Origin: CAYPTB01 sp964413535
Lineage (GTDB): Bacteria; Planctomycetota; UBA1135; GCA-002686595
Direction: 5' to 3'
DNA length: 64,000 bases
NCBI GenBank assembly: GCA_964413535.1
Contig: CAYPTB010000041.1
Coordinates: forward strand, 5,042 to 69,041
In this document: in pieces, positions 25,381-33,628 of the stretch
Layout of the letters: each line of letters starts with the position of its first letter
Position numbering within the stretch: position 1 is the first letter of the stretch
Position numbers and translations under genes: made by a program
The notes under the pieces: generated by a model
The model's database searches: none
What the model was told of the DNA's origin: nothing
Seen by the model: the letters and a program-made list of their open reading frames with translations, nothing else

Positions 25381-27543
25381 ATGCACGGGGTCGAAGTGCG
25401 CCCGATGAGATCGCAAGCGAGCACCGAGGCCCCCACGGACATGCGGTTCGCGCACTTCAAGTTCGACCCTCTGAAGGATCGCTTGGGCGAAGGGCCCCAG
25501 TGCGAGGTATTCCGGGCCGTCGACTCGCGCCTGAACCGCACGGTGGCGCTGAAGATCCTGCGCCCGCACGTCGAGTTCGATCCGGCCGCCGTCGAGCGTT
25601 TCGAGCGCGAAGCGCGCCACACGAGCTCGCTCGCTCATCCGAACATCGCGACCGTCTTCGAGTACGGCCAGGAGAAGGGGACCTCGTTCATCGCGATGGA
25701 GTTCCTCGAGGGCCGCACCCTCGATCGGATCATCAAGGACCGTCCGCTCGGTTGGGCGGAAGGCGTGCGCATCGGTCTCTTGGTGACGTCCGCGCTCGAC
25801 CTCGTCCACCGGCACGGGCTCATCCACCGGGACCTGAAGCCCGGAAACCTGATGCTCCTCGAGGACGGGAACGTGAAGCTCCTCGATTTCGGGATCTGCC
25901 GCAGCCGCGAGGAGCAGACGCTCACCCAGGACGGGATGCTGGTCGGCACGGTCCTCTACATGTCGCCCGAGCAGGTTCAGGGAGACGTGCTCCACACCGC
26001 GTCGGACATCTTCGCCCTGGGCGCAGTGATGTACCACGCGCTGACCGGCGTGCTGCCCTTCCCCGGAAAGACGTTTCCCGAGGTGTGTCTCGCGATCCTC
26101 GCAGGCCAACCCCGACGACCGTCCGACGTGCGTCAGGGCTTCCCTCCGCTGCTCGAGGAGTTCCTCGTCAAGTGCCTGCAGCCATCGCCGGCCGACCGCT
26201 ATCCCGACGCCTCCGCCGCGCACGGCGCGCTGCTCTCCGTCGCGGACTCCATCCAGATGGAGACGCGCGGGCTGAGGGGGCACACCGCGCTGCGCGGGAA
26301 GGTCTTCCTTCCGCCGGTCGCGGTCGAGAAGGGCGGTGAGCAAGGCGAGCTCTTCGCGCGCGCGTTGCGCAAGGACCTCGAGAGCGAGCTCTCGCGCTCG
26401 ACCTCGCTCGAGATCCAGATGCTCGACGACGATCGCATGCCGAGCGACGCCCGCGGCTCCTGGGTGCTGCACACCACCCTCTTGCTCGAAGGGGTTCGCG
26501 GAACGGTGAAGCTCCTCGGCGGCCGCATGAACGGCAACAACTCGGTCCAAGCCCTGTTCAGCGAGGAGCTCGCGCAGGAAGACGAGGACGAGTGGGGTCT
26601 GCAGGCGCAGCTCGTGGGCGCTCTGGCTCGCACCGTGAAGCGCAGGCTCGGCGAGTTCTCCCTGAATCCGATCGACGAGAAGCCGCGCGATCCGCGGCGT
26701 GCGGGCGAGCTCGCGCGCAACGCACACTCCGTCCTGCACTGCGGCACGAGCCGCAAGCTCATGGCGGCGGTCAGCATGTTCCGCCGCGCGATCGAGTCGG
26801 ACGCCGGCTGCGCGCTCGCCCATGCCGGGCTCGCCGAAGCGCTGGTCTTCAAGTTCCTCTACTTCGACGGCGACCGGACGTTCATCGACGAGGCCAAGGA
26901 GTCGGGCCGGCGCGCGCTGACCATCGATCCCCAGTGCGCCGAGGCCCACACCTCGATCGGCTTCGCCTACCACATGACGGGGCACAACGAGGACGCGATC
27001 CGCGAGTACCGTCTCGCCATCCAACTCGACAACAACGAGTTCATGGCGCACCGCCTGCTCGGCGCCCTGCTCGCGCGCGAGGGCAACTTCAAGTCGGCCT
27101 CTCCGCTCCTGCGGCGCGCGATCGTCCTGCGGCCCACGCACATCGGCTCGTACGATCACCTCTACTGCGTGCTGCGCCATCTCGACCGCTACGAGGAAGC
27201 CCTGGAGGTCGCCGACCAGGGCATCGCCGTCGCGCGCGACCGCCTGCAGCAAGTCGCGGACGACCAGGAGGCGCGGACGCACTCGGCGATGCTGCTCGCG
27301 CGCATCGGGCTCGCCAAGGAAGCGCGCAACGAGGTGCGCCGGTCGCTGGAGATCTCGCCGAAGGACGGCTACACGCTCTACCACTGCGCGTGCGTGCTCG
27401 CGATCCTCGGCGACCCGGAGGGAGCCTTGCCGCTCCTGAAGTCCGCGCAGGACCGCGGCTACTACGTGCGCAGCGAGCTCTTGCGCAACAACGACCTCGA
27501 TTGCCTGCGCGGGCTGCCGGACTTCCAGGCGATCGCCGGCTGA
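25381..27543 (+). CDS. serine/threonine protein kinase with C-terminal TPR repeats
   Basis: 720 residues. The Hanks-type kinase domain occupies about residues 24-300: Gly-rich loop LGEGPQCEVFRA, VALKIL (catalytic Lys), catalytic loop HRDLKPGNLMLL from residue 149, DFG in LLDFGIC, and TVLYMSPEQ in place of APE. No membrane helix follows. Residues ~300-430 resemble the TolB-N/adenylyl-cyclase-associated linker often found in such kinases (ALRKDLESELSRS...LLLEGVRGTVKLLGG). Residues ~440-700 are TPRs (SMFRRAIESDAGCALAHAGLAEAL, HNEDAIREYRLAIQLDNNEFMAHRLLGALL). Three hairpins follow the stop. Confidence 0.88.
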   Translation: MHGVEVRPMRSQASTEAPTDMRFAHFKFDPLKDRLGEGPQCEVFRAVDSRLNRTVALKILRPHVEFDPAAVERFEREARHTSSLAHPNIATVFEYGQEKGTSFIAMEFLEGRTLDRIIKDRPLGWAEGVRIGLLVTSALDLVHRHGLIHRDLKPGNLMLLEDGNVKLLDFGICRSREEQTLTQDGMLVGTVLYMSPEQVQGDVLHTASDIFALGAVMYHALTGVLPFPGKTFPEVCLAILAGQPRRPSDVRQGFPPLLEEFLVKCLQPSPADRYPDASAAHGALLSVADSIQMETRGLRGHTALRGKVFLPPVAVEKGGEQGELFARALRKDLESELSRSTSLEIQMLDDDRMPSDARGSWVLHTTLLLEGVRGTVKLLGGRMNGNNSVQALFSEELAQEDEDEWGLQAQLVGALARTVKRRLGEFSLNPIDEKPRDPRRAGELARNAHSVLHCGTSRKLMAAVSMFRRAIESDAGCALAHAGLAEALVFKFLYFDGDRTFIDEAKESGRRALTIDPQCAEAHTSIGFAYHMTGHNEDAIREYRLAIQLDNNEFMAHRLLGALLAREGNFKSASPLLRRAIVLRPTHIGSYDHLYCVLRHLDRYEEALEVADQGIAVARDRLQQVADDQEARTHSAMLLARIGLAKEARNEVRRSLEISPKDGYTLYHCACVLAILGDPEGALPLLKSAQDRGYYVRSELLRNNDLDCLRGLPDFQAIAG

Positions 27544-27544
27544 T

Positions 27545-27631
27545 GTCTCGGGTCTCCCGCCCGAGACCAGCCGGCTCGCGTCGAGCGACCGAAGGTCGCA
27601 TTCGACGCAGTCGGGTGCGCGCAGCGCACCC
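27545..27631. terminator. three tandem hairpins between kinase gene and glycosyltransferase pseudogene
   Basis: Hairpin 1: 27545-27552 with 27560-27567 (8 bp, 7-nt loop), one base after the kinase TGA. Hairpin 2: 27578-27590 with 27594-27608 (13 bp, two-base bulge, GAA loop). Hairpin 3: 27613-27620 with 27624-27631 (8 bp, GCA loop). They lie between convergent genes and probably act as a bidirectional terminator. No U-tract is obvious; tandem stems may compensate. Confidence 0.6.
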
Positions 27632-27712
27632 GCGCGTCCAACGGTTATTGAGGAGTCGTCTCTCGCCTTCCTCCCTCCGCCGCACGCGCCCCCTCCCGTC
27701 GGATCCCCATCT

Positions 27713-28263
27713 TCAACGCGTTCTCGGGATCGGACACCAGTCCTTCTCGAGTCGGTAGATCTCGAGAATCGGCTGATCGTCGACCCGGATCTGGTGGACG
27801 ATCGCGCCGATCTGATCGAGGTTCGGCGCCGCGTATTCAGCCCACCCGAGTCGGTTGAGGAGCATCACGTACGTGGAAGGGTTCGGTACGTAAGGTACTG
27901 CCTCCTCGACTTTCGACACGCTCAGGTCCGGTCGCAGCCAGATCGGCGCGGCCAGTTGCATCGTCCATTCCGCGAGCGGCACCAGGACGCGTGACGAGGG
28001 CTCGGCATGCTCGTTCAACCAACGGCACCCGGCGCGATAGGAGTTGCCCCAGTAATCCTGCGGCAGCGAAGCGCCTCGCAACGTGTTGAGGTAGGACAGA
28101 ACTCCCAGTATCTGTCGCCGAAGTAGAAATCGCCCAGGCCCTCGTCCCACGTCAAGCCATAGGACGGCAGCGTCGCCCAGCCGACTGCGAGGAAAGTGAG
28201 TGCGAGCAGCAGCCCGGGGAGGTGCCCTCTGATTTCGCTGGCCTCGCATCCGCTTCGGGTCAC
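27713..28263 (-). pseudogene. internally deleted, frameshifted GT-C (ArnT/PMT-like) glycosyltransferase pseudogene
   Basis: The start codon (GTG 28263) opens a frame giving a classic GT-C N-terminus: a basic tail, one membrane helix (LPGLLLALTFLAVGWATL) and GLTWDEGLGDFYFGDRYWEF, which matches the first luminal D-E motif of these enzymes. At about 28098-28106 the meaning jumps to the next frame, which reads VLSYLNTLRGASLPQDYWGNSYRAGCRWLNEHA and onward to 27713. That is the typical C-terminal soluble domain of the same enzymes. The ten or so membrane helices that should lie between (several hundred residues) are missing. This looks like one deletion that also changed frame, so no working transferase can result. 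Confidence 0.75.
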
Positions 28264-28641
28264 TCTGATCGGGGCTCGAAGAACTCACGGCAGGTTCAGA
28301 CGACGGGTCCGGTGCCAGGCTCCCACGAAGTTCGCAGTTCGGTCAAGTTCTCGGGCTGCGGCGATGGAGCGGTTCGGGACGTCACACACGATTGTGGCAA
28401 GTGCCGCAGTCGTGTGCGGCGCACACAGCGCAGCCACCGACGGTGTCCGAGACCCGCCCAGCTCATCCTTCGCGCGCGCTTCCGGCTTCGGCGAAGCACA
28501 TTCAGGTGGGTCAGCGCTTCGAGGTGCGGGTTGGGTTGCTGCCTCCAGACGCGCGCGGTAGCGTCTCGTGCGAAGCCGTTCCCGGAAGCTGCCGGCGGCA
28601 TCCGATCTTCTCGTACTCGACTGCAACGTCGGTCCCGCCCG
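28264..28641. other. non-coding stretch between the glycosyltransferase pseudogene and SGNH gene
   Basis: 378 bp without a convincing gene; open frames here lack protein-like composition. It separates divergent features and should carry the promoter of the SGNH hydrolase. A partial palindrome GGTGCCAGG lies near 28311, and the region around 28375-28420 is slightly A+T-richer than its surroundings. I see no terminator-like hairpin or RNA gene. Confidence 0.4.
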
Positions 28642-29811
28642 ATGACGTCACCCCTTTCGGCACCCAAGGTCCGCCGGCCCTCCGCGCCGAGGAAACCCCT
28701 CTTGTGGCGAATCGCGAAAGGGCTGCTCGCGTTGGCAGGACTCGCTCTGGGTGTCCTCGCGGTCGAGTTCGGCTTCCGGGTATTGGCGCCGCACTTGGGC
28801 TTCGGCCCGAAAGAGCTCGCCAACGTCCGTGAGTTCATCCTCGCGGGCACGAACATCGAGTACGAAGGGCGGGCCCACATCCTCTACAGCCGCATCCGCG
28901 CGCGCGAGGAAGTCAACTCGGACGGCTTCGTGGGCCCCGAGTGGTCCATCGCCCGCACGGACGGTGTCGGACGCATCGTGTGCATGGGAGCTTCGACGAC
29001 CGAAGGCGGCAACGACGATGGAACGGCCGGGTCCTATCCCTTCCTGCTGGAAGGCGAGCTCGAGCGGCGCTCCGGACGCGACTTCGAGGTCTTCAACGCG
29101 GGGATGTCCGGTTGGACCACGGCCGAGATGACGGTCGCGTGGTTCCTCGACCTGAAGGACCTCCGACCGGACTTGGTCGTCATCCACGAGGCGGTCAACG
29201 ACTCGGAGCCGCGCATGTACCCCAACTTCCGGAACGACTACTCGCACTACCGCAAGACGTGGGAGATGCCGTGCGCGTCCCCCCTGACGAGGTGGTTCGT
29301 CGCGCGGAGCCAGCTCGCCGCCTGGCTGTTCCTCGGCACGGACTCACACTTCATCGCCACCTTGGTGAATCAGCAGGACGTGTCCGGGGAAGCGGGCTTC
29401 GATGGCGAGCGCTTCACGAACCACAGCGAAGGCGCCTTCCGGCGCAACGTGCTCTCGATCGGTCGCGATGCTCGCGCGGACGGCGCGACGGTCGTGCTCG
29501 CGACCTTGCCATTCGACCCGCACGTACAGGAGGAGAACATTCCCGGGATCCGGGGATGGATCGTCGGAACGCTCGAGCACAACGAGATCCTGCGCGAACT
29601 TTCCCGTGAGCACGGCTTCGTCCTGGTCGATCTCGAGCGGGAGTTCCGGACGCAACAGCCCGAGCTGGTGGGCGGATCGGTCTTCCTCGACTTGGTCCAC
29701 GTGACCACCCCCGGCAACGCGTGCAAGGCTCGGCTGATCGCCGAGGTCCTCGAGCGCGAGTGGCTCCCGGGCCTGCCGACCGCGGTCGGCGGGTCGGTGT
29801 CGAACGACTGA
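28642..29811 (+). CDS. membrane-anchored SGNH/GDSL-family hydrolase
   Basis: 389 residues. A basic N-terminus and one membrane helix (WRIAKGLLALAGLALGVLAVEFGFRVL, about residues 20-46) anchor an extracytoplasmic domain. The SGNH blocks are visible: the nucleophile Ser118 in CMGASTTEGG, a Gly in NAGMSGWTT, Asn in VIHEAVNDSEPR, and the Asp350-x-x-His353 pair in FLDLVHVT. Such enzymes remove acetyl or acyl groups from polysaccharides or lipids. The frame is open upstream to 28222 but that part is not protein-like, so the ATG at 28642 is used. The neighbouring glycosyltransferase remnant hints at an old surface-glycan locus. Confidence 0.82.
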   Translation: MTSPLSAPKVRRPSAPRKPLLWRIAKGLLALAGLALGVLAVEFGFRVLAPHLGFGPKELANVREFILAGTNIEYEGRAHILYSRIRAREEVNSDGFVGPEWSIARTDGVGRIVCMGASTTEGGNDDGTAGSYPFLLEGELERRSGRDFEVFNAGMSGWTTAEMTVAWFLDLKDLRPDLVVIHEAVNDSEPRMYPNFRNDYSHYRKTWEMPCASPLTRWFVARSQLAAWLFLGTDSHFIATLVNQQDVSGEAGFDGERFTNHSEGAFRRNVLSIGRDARADGATVVLATLPFDPHVQEENIPGIRGWIVGTLEHNEILRELSREHGFVLVDLEREFRTQQPELVGGSVFLDLVHVTTPGNACKARLIAEVLEREWLPGLPTAVGGSVSND

Positions 29812-29905
29812 CCCTCCCCGTCCGACCGGAGCGCCGCGGCGCGGTCCCATGGCGACCTTCCGAGCGGCGTCACTCCGTTCGGGTCCCCCTCGGTACACTC
29901 CCCCG

Positions 29906-30715
29906 ATGCAGGCCCCTCTCGTCGTCTTCGACACGGAGACGACCGGTCCCCACTCCCCTCCCCACCTGCTCGAGATCGGTGCGATCCGCGTGGAGGGGGG
30001 GGAGATCGTGGCGCACTTCGCATCGCTCGTGCGGCCCGAGGCGCCCATCGATCCGGTGGCGCAGTCGCTGCACGGGATCGACCTCGAAATGGTGCGCGAC
30101 GCTCCCGGCGCCGGCGCGGCCCTGCGCGCCTTCTTCGAGTTCGCGGGCGATGCCTTGCTCGCCGCCCACGACGCGGCGCGCGATGCCTACGTGCTCGCCT
30201 TCGAGTGCCGCCGCCATGGGATCGAGGCTTCGACCTCGCCGGTGGTCGACACGCTGGCGCTCGCCAAGCGCTGGCTCCCGGAGAGCCCCGACCACCGCCT
30301 GGAGACGCTCGTCGGTTTCCTGGACCTGGAGGGCGACGAGATGCACCGCGCGCTACCCGACGCCGTCTTCTGCTGGAAGGTGCTCGAAGCGTGCCTCGGG
30401 CGGATGGAACCGAGCAGTCCCCGCGGACTGGCCGAGCTCGTGAGCTCCTCGAAGAGGATCGTCACGATCGCCGCCGCGGGGCCGGCGGCGCCGCGCATCC
30501 CACAGCGCCTGCGCCCGCTGGAGAGCGCGGCGCGCGACGGCGCACGCGTCGTCTTGCACTACGCCGAGGACGGGGAGGTTCCCGTCCCGCTCCCCGTCTA
30601 CCCGCGCATCCTCTACCGCTCGGCGGAACGCGGGTACCTCGAGGGAGAGTGCGCGAACTCGGGCAGCTTGAAGACCTACCGGCTCGACCGCATCCGCCGG
30701 GTGACGCCGGAGTAG
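29906..30715 (+). CDS. DnaQ-like 3'-5' exonuclease fused to a WYL-like domain
   Basis: 269 residues. Residues 1-165 are a DEDD exonuclease: FDTETTG (Asp9, Glu11), LLAAHDAARDAYVLAFEC (second Asp region), and HRALPDAVFCWKVL (the H-x(4)-D motif III of DnaQ enzymes). Residues ~205-269 read like a WYL domain: ARVVLHYAEDGEVPVPLPVYPRILYRSAERGYLEGECANSGSLKTYRLDRIRRV, strand-rich and ending in the family-typical Y-R-L-D-R-I. WYL domains sense nucleic-acid or nucleotide ligands and regulate defence and repair systems. ATG at 29906 is the start nearest the conserved part. It stands alone, about 120 bp ahead of typA. Confidence 0.78.
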   Translation: MQAPLVVFDTETTGPHSPPHLLEIGAIRVEGGEIVAHFASLVRPEAPIDPVAQSLHGIDLEMVRDAPGAGAALRAFFEFAGDALLAAHDAARDAYVLAFECRRHGIEASTSPVVDTLALAKRWLPESPDHRLETLVGFLDLEGDEMHRALPDAVFCWKVLEACLGRMEPSSPRGLAELVSSSKRIVTIAAAGPAAPRIPQRLRPLESAARDGARVVLHYAEDGEVPVPLPVYPRILYRSAERGYLEGECANSGSLKTYRLDRIRRVTPE

Positions 30716-30832
30716 TGAGCGGAGCGCGCGTCCGCACCTCGGCCAGAGGGGCGTTCCGGCGCCGGTTGGAGGCGCGCCGCGGCGCTCACGGGACGTTAGA
30801 CTGCTCGGTCCAAACCCGCGCCGCGAACTCCC

Positions 30833-32656
30833 ATGACCCCCCCTCGCAAGTCCCTCCGCAACATCGCGATCGTCGCCCACGTCGACCACGGGAAGACCAC
30901 CCTGGTCGACTCCATGTTCCAGTTCGCGGGCACGTTCCGGGCCAATCAAGCGGTGCAGGAATGCGCCATGGACAGCGATCCGCAGGAGCGCGAGCGCGGC
31001 ATCACCATCCTCGCCAAGAACACGGCCATCGACTATCACGGAACGCGCATCAATATCGTCGACACCCCCGGACACGCGGATTTCGGCGGACAGGTCGAGC
31101 GGACGTTGAACATGGCCGACGCGGTCCTCCTGCTCGTCGACGCCCACGAAGGGCCGATGCCGCAGACGCGCTTCGTGCTGCGCAAGGCCTTCGAAGCGGG
31201 GCTGCGGGCGCTCGTGATGATCAACAAGATCGACCGGCCGGACGAGCGGGCGCGTGCCGTGCTCGACGAGGTGTTCGACCTGTTCGTGGAGCTCGGCGCC
31301 GAGAACGAGCAGCTAGACTTCCCGATCGTCTACGGCTCGGGTCGCGAAGGCTACGCGATGCGCGACATCGGCGACGAGCGGCGCGACATGCAGCCCTTGT
31401 TCGACATGATCCTCGAGTCGGTGCCGGCGCCGCCGATGGACCCGCATGCGCCGCTCCAGTTCCAGGCGGCGACGCTCGAGTACGACGACTTCCAGGGCGG
31501 CCTGGGCGTCGGGCGCGTCTCGCGCGGCGTACTTCGCCAGGGGAAGCGCGTGATCGTGTGCCACGAGCACCGCTCGAACACTCCTTCGGCGCTCGTGAAG
31601 GGACTCTACCGCTACGAAGGCTTGAAGCGCGTTCCGGTCGATACGGTCGAAGCCGGCGACATCGCCGTGGTCGCGGGAATCGAAGGCCTCTCGATCGGCG
31701 ACACGTTGTGCGATCTCGAGCATCCCGATCCGCTCCCCGCGATCCACATCGACGAGCCGACGCTCTCGATGATCTTCCAGGTCAACGACTCGCCGTTCTC
31801 GGGTCGCGAGGGGACGTACGTGACGAGCCGGCAGATCCTCGCGCGCCTCGAGCGCGCGGCGCTGGGCGATGTGGCGCTCGAACTCGCTCCGACCGACGCG
31901 AGCGAGGCCTTCGAGGTGAAGGGCCGCGGAGTGATGCATCTCGGCGTCCTGGTCGAGAAGATGCGCCGCGAGGGCTACGAGTTCGCGGTCGGCAAGCCGC
32001 ACGTCATCACCAAGGAGGTCGACGGCGTGCGCTGCGAACCCTACGAGCGCGCGACGGTGGAAGTCCCGTCCGAGTTCGCAGGTCGAGTGATCGAGTACTT
32101 GGGGCGGAGACGCGGCGAGATGCTGCACATGGAGCCGCTGGGCGCGATGCAGAAGGTCGAATTCGCCGTCCCCGCGCGCGGACTGATCGGCGCTCGCACG
32201 GCGCTCCTCACGCTCTCGACCGGCGAGGCGATCCTCGCGCACGTCTTCGAGAACTGGCGTCCGGACGGCGGACCGATCCCCCGCCGCAGCAACGGCGTGC
32301 TCGTGTCCAGCAACGCAGGCCCGGTCTTCGCCTATGCGCTCGAGGGGCTGTCCGACCGCGGCGAGTTCTTCGTGAGCCCCGGGAACGAGGTCTACGAGGG
32401 CATGATCGTCGGTGAGAACAACAAGAACGAGGACCTCGCGATCAACGTCTGCCGGCAGAAGAAGCTCACGAACGTGCGTTCGGCGAACAAGGAGATGTTC
32501 ACCAAGCTCCCGCCGCCGCACGAGATGTCGCTCGAGGAATGCCTCGAGTACCTCGAGGACGACGAGCTGCTGGAGGTCACGCCGAAGTCGCTGCGACTCC
32601 GCAAGCGCGTCCTCAACGCCGATCGCCGGCGCAAGCTGACCAAAGTGCGCGACTGA
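30833..32656 (+). CDS. typA: translational GTPase TypA/BipA
   Basis: 607 residues, the usual length. The ribosome-binding GTPase acts in 50S assembly, especially in cold or stress. The G1 motif AHVDHGKTT, switch II DTPGHADFGGQVERT, and G4 NKIDRPD are intact; the C-terminal half keeps RGVMHLGVLVEKMRREGYE, GRRRGEMLHME, RGLIGARTALLTLSTGEAI and the BipA-specific C-terminal domain ending LNADRRRKLTKVRD. ATG at 30833. It is transcribed away from the DnaQ-WYL gene in the same direction and converges on the collar-domain gene 21 bp downstream. Confidence 0.97.
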   Translation: MTPPRKSLRNIAIVAHVDHGKTTLVDSMFQFAGTFRANQAVQECAMDSDPQERERGITILAKNTAIDYHGTRINIVDTPGHADFGGQVERTLNMADAVLLLVDAHEGPMPQTRFVLRKAFEAGLRALVMINKIDRPDERARAVLDEVFDLFVELGAENEQLDFPIVYGSGREGYAMRDIGDERRDMQPLFDMILESVPAPPMDPHAPLQFQAATLEYDDFQGGLGVGRVSRGVLRQGKRVIVCHEHRSNTPSALVKGLYRYEGLKRVPVDTVEAGDIAVVAGIEGLSIGDTLCDLEHPDPLPAIHIDEPTLSMIFQVNDSPFSGREGTYVTSRQILARLERAALGDVALELAPTDASEAFEVKGRGVMHLGVLVEKMRREGYEFAVGKPHVITKEVDGVRCEPYERATVEVPSEFAGRVIEYLGRRRGEMLHMEPLGAMQKVEFAVPARGLIGARTALLTLSTGEAILAHVFENWRPDGGPIPRRSNGVLVSSNAGPVFAYALEGLSDRGEFFVSPGNEVYEGMIVGENNKNEDLAINVCRQKKLTNVRSANKEMFTKLPPPHEMSLEECLEYLEDDELLEVTPKSLRLRKRVLNADRRRKLTKVRD

Positions 32657-32677
32657 CCGACGCCGCTGACGGCCGTC

Positions 32678-33511
32678 CTACTCCACGTACTCGAGCTTGA
32701 CGATGTAGAACACGGTCGCGTGCTCCGGGACGTTCGGGTCCACGTGCACGTGCTCGCCGTGGCTCGCTCGGGTCTCGGGATCGTCGGACAGGATGTCGGT
32801 GTCGAAGAGCACGCGCGCGTCCCCGAGCACGCGCGAGGGGCTCCAGTCCAAGCCGAAGCGCGTGTGATTGGCGGAGCTGTCGTCGTGCGCGTGCAAGCCG
32901 GACGCCGTCATGGTGCTCGCCGCGACGTACTGACCGACCTCGCCGTACGAGCCGGCGCCGCGCAGGAAGAGTCCGCGCAGGTCGGGCGTACCGCGCGTGC
33001 CGTCACAGACCGCCCAGCCGGGCGGAAGCTCTTCGCCGGCGGGCGGCATCCAGGCGAGCACCGTCCCGAGGGGGAGCTCCTCCCACGCGCCGCTCAACCA
33101 CTCGACGTTGCGCTCGAGCGCCTCGAGCGCTTGCCCGTAGGACTGGATCAGTTGGACGTTCTGGTCGTCGGCCTGCTGCAGGATGCGAACGGCCTCGATG
33201 AGCTGCGTTTCGAGCGCCCCAGATCGTCCGGCTGCGTCGGCGACGCGACCCGCGTCGTCCTCGACGCGCGCCACGCGCAGGGAGATGCCTTCGTCGCGGA
33301 GTTCGCCGCTCGCGATCGCTTCGTCCGCTCCCGAGAGCCGTGTCGAAAGGGTCGAGGCGTTCTCGACCGAGGAAGCATCGATCGCAGCGAGGCGCTCCTC
33401 GACCGCAGCAACGCGAGAGCTCACGGCGAGCCAGCCCGCGAGCCCTCCCAGCGAAGCGAGGAAGGCGACCGCACCGGTCCCGAGCAGGAATCGGAGGCTC
33501 TTCTCTTTCAT
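32678..33511 (-). CDS. membrane-anchored coiled-coil protein with a phage tail-collar-like C-terminal domain
   Basis: 277 residues. An N-terminal membrane anchor (LLGTGAVAFLASLGGLAGWLAV) is followed by a long charged coiled-coil region (about 30-140). Then comes a segment matching tail-collar domains: ELPLGTVLAWMPPAGEELPPGWAVCDGTRGTPDLRGLFLRGAG. The C-terminal 100 residues carry several His (LHAHDDSSANHTRFG, HGEHVHVDPNVPEH), as in collar proteins that trimerise around metal. No other phage gene is near, so it is probably a host surface or envelope trimer. ATG at 33511 after an AG-rich stretch. Confidence 0.6.
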   Translation of the reverse strand: MKEKSLRFLLGTGAVAFLASLGGLAGWLAVSSRVAAVEERLAAIDASSVENASTLSTRLSGADEAIASGELRDEGISLRVARVEDDAGRVADAAGRSGALETQLIEAVRILQQADDQNVQLIQSYGQALEALERNVEWLSGAWEELPLGTVLAWMPPAGEELPPGWAVCDGTRGTPDLRGLFLRGAGSYGEVGQYVAASTMTASGLHAHDDSSANHTRFGLDWSPSRVLGDARVLFDTDILSDDPETRASHGEHVHVDPNVPEHATVFYIVKLEYVE

Positions 33512-33628
33512 GAGGTCTTCTCGAAGCGAGTGGGCGAAGCGGGGGGACGATTCTAGCCCTTCGCACCGCTCCGCTCGGGCGGCGGCCGAACGACCGTGCC
33601 GCGGTGCGACGCGACCTCGGTTCGGACC

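Noticed and set aside
28305..28325. GGTGCCAGG-containing palindrome as a REP-type element
   Set aside because: The second half is not symmetrical and no second copy or REP-associated transposase is in the window.
28222..28641. Upstream extension of the SGNH hydrolase frame
   Set aside because: No protein-like composition; the membrane anchor follows ATG 28642 at the expected distance.
32678..33511. Prophage remnant suggested by the tail-collar domain
   Set aside because: No integrase, portal, terminase or other phage gene nearby, and the protein has its own membrane anchor.
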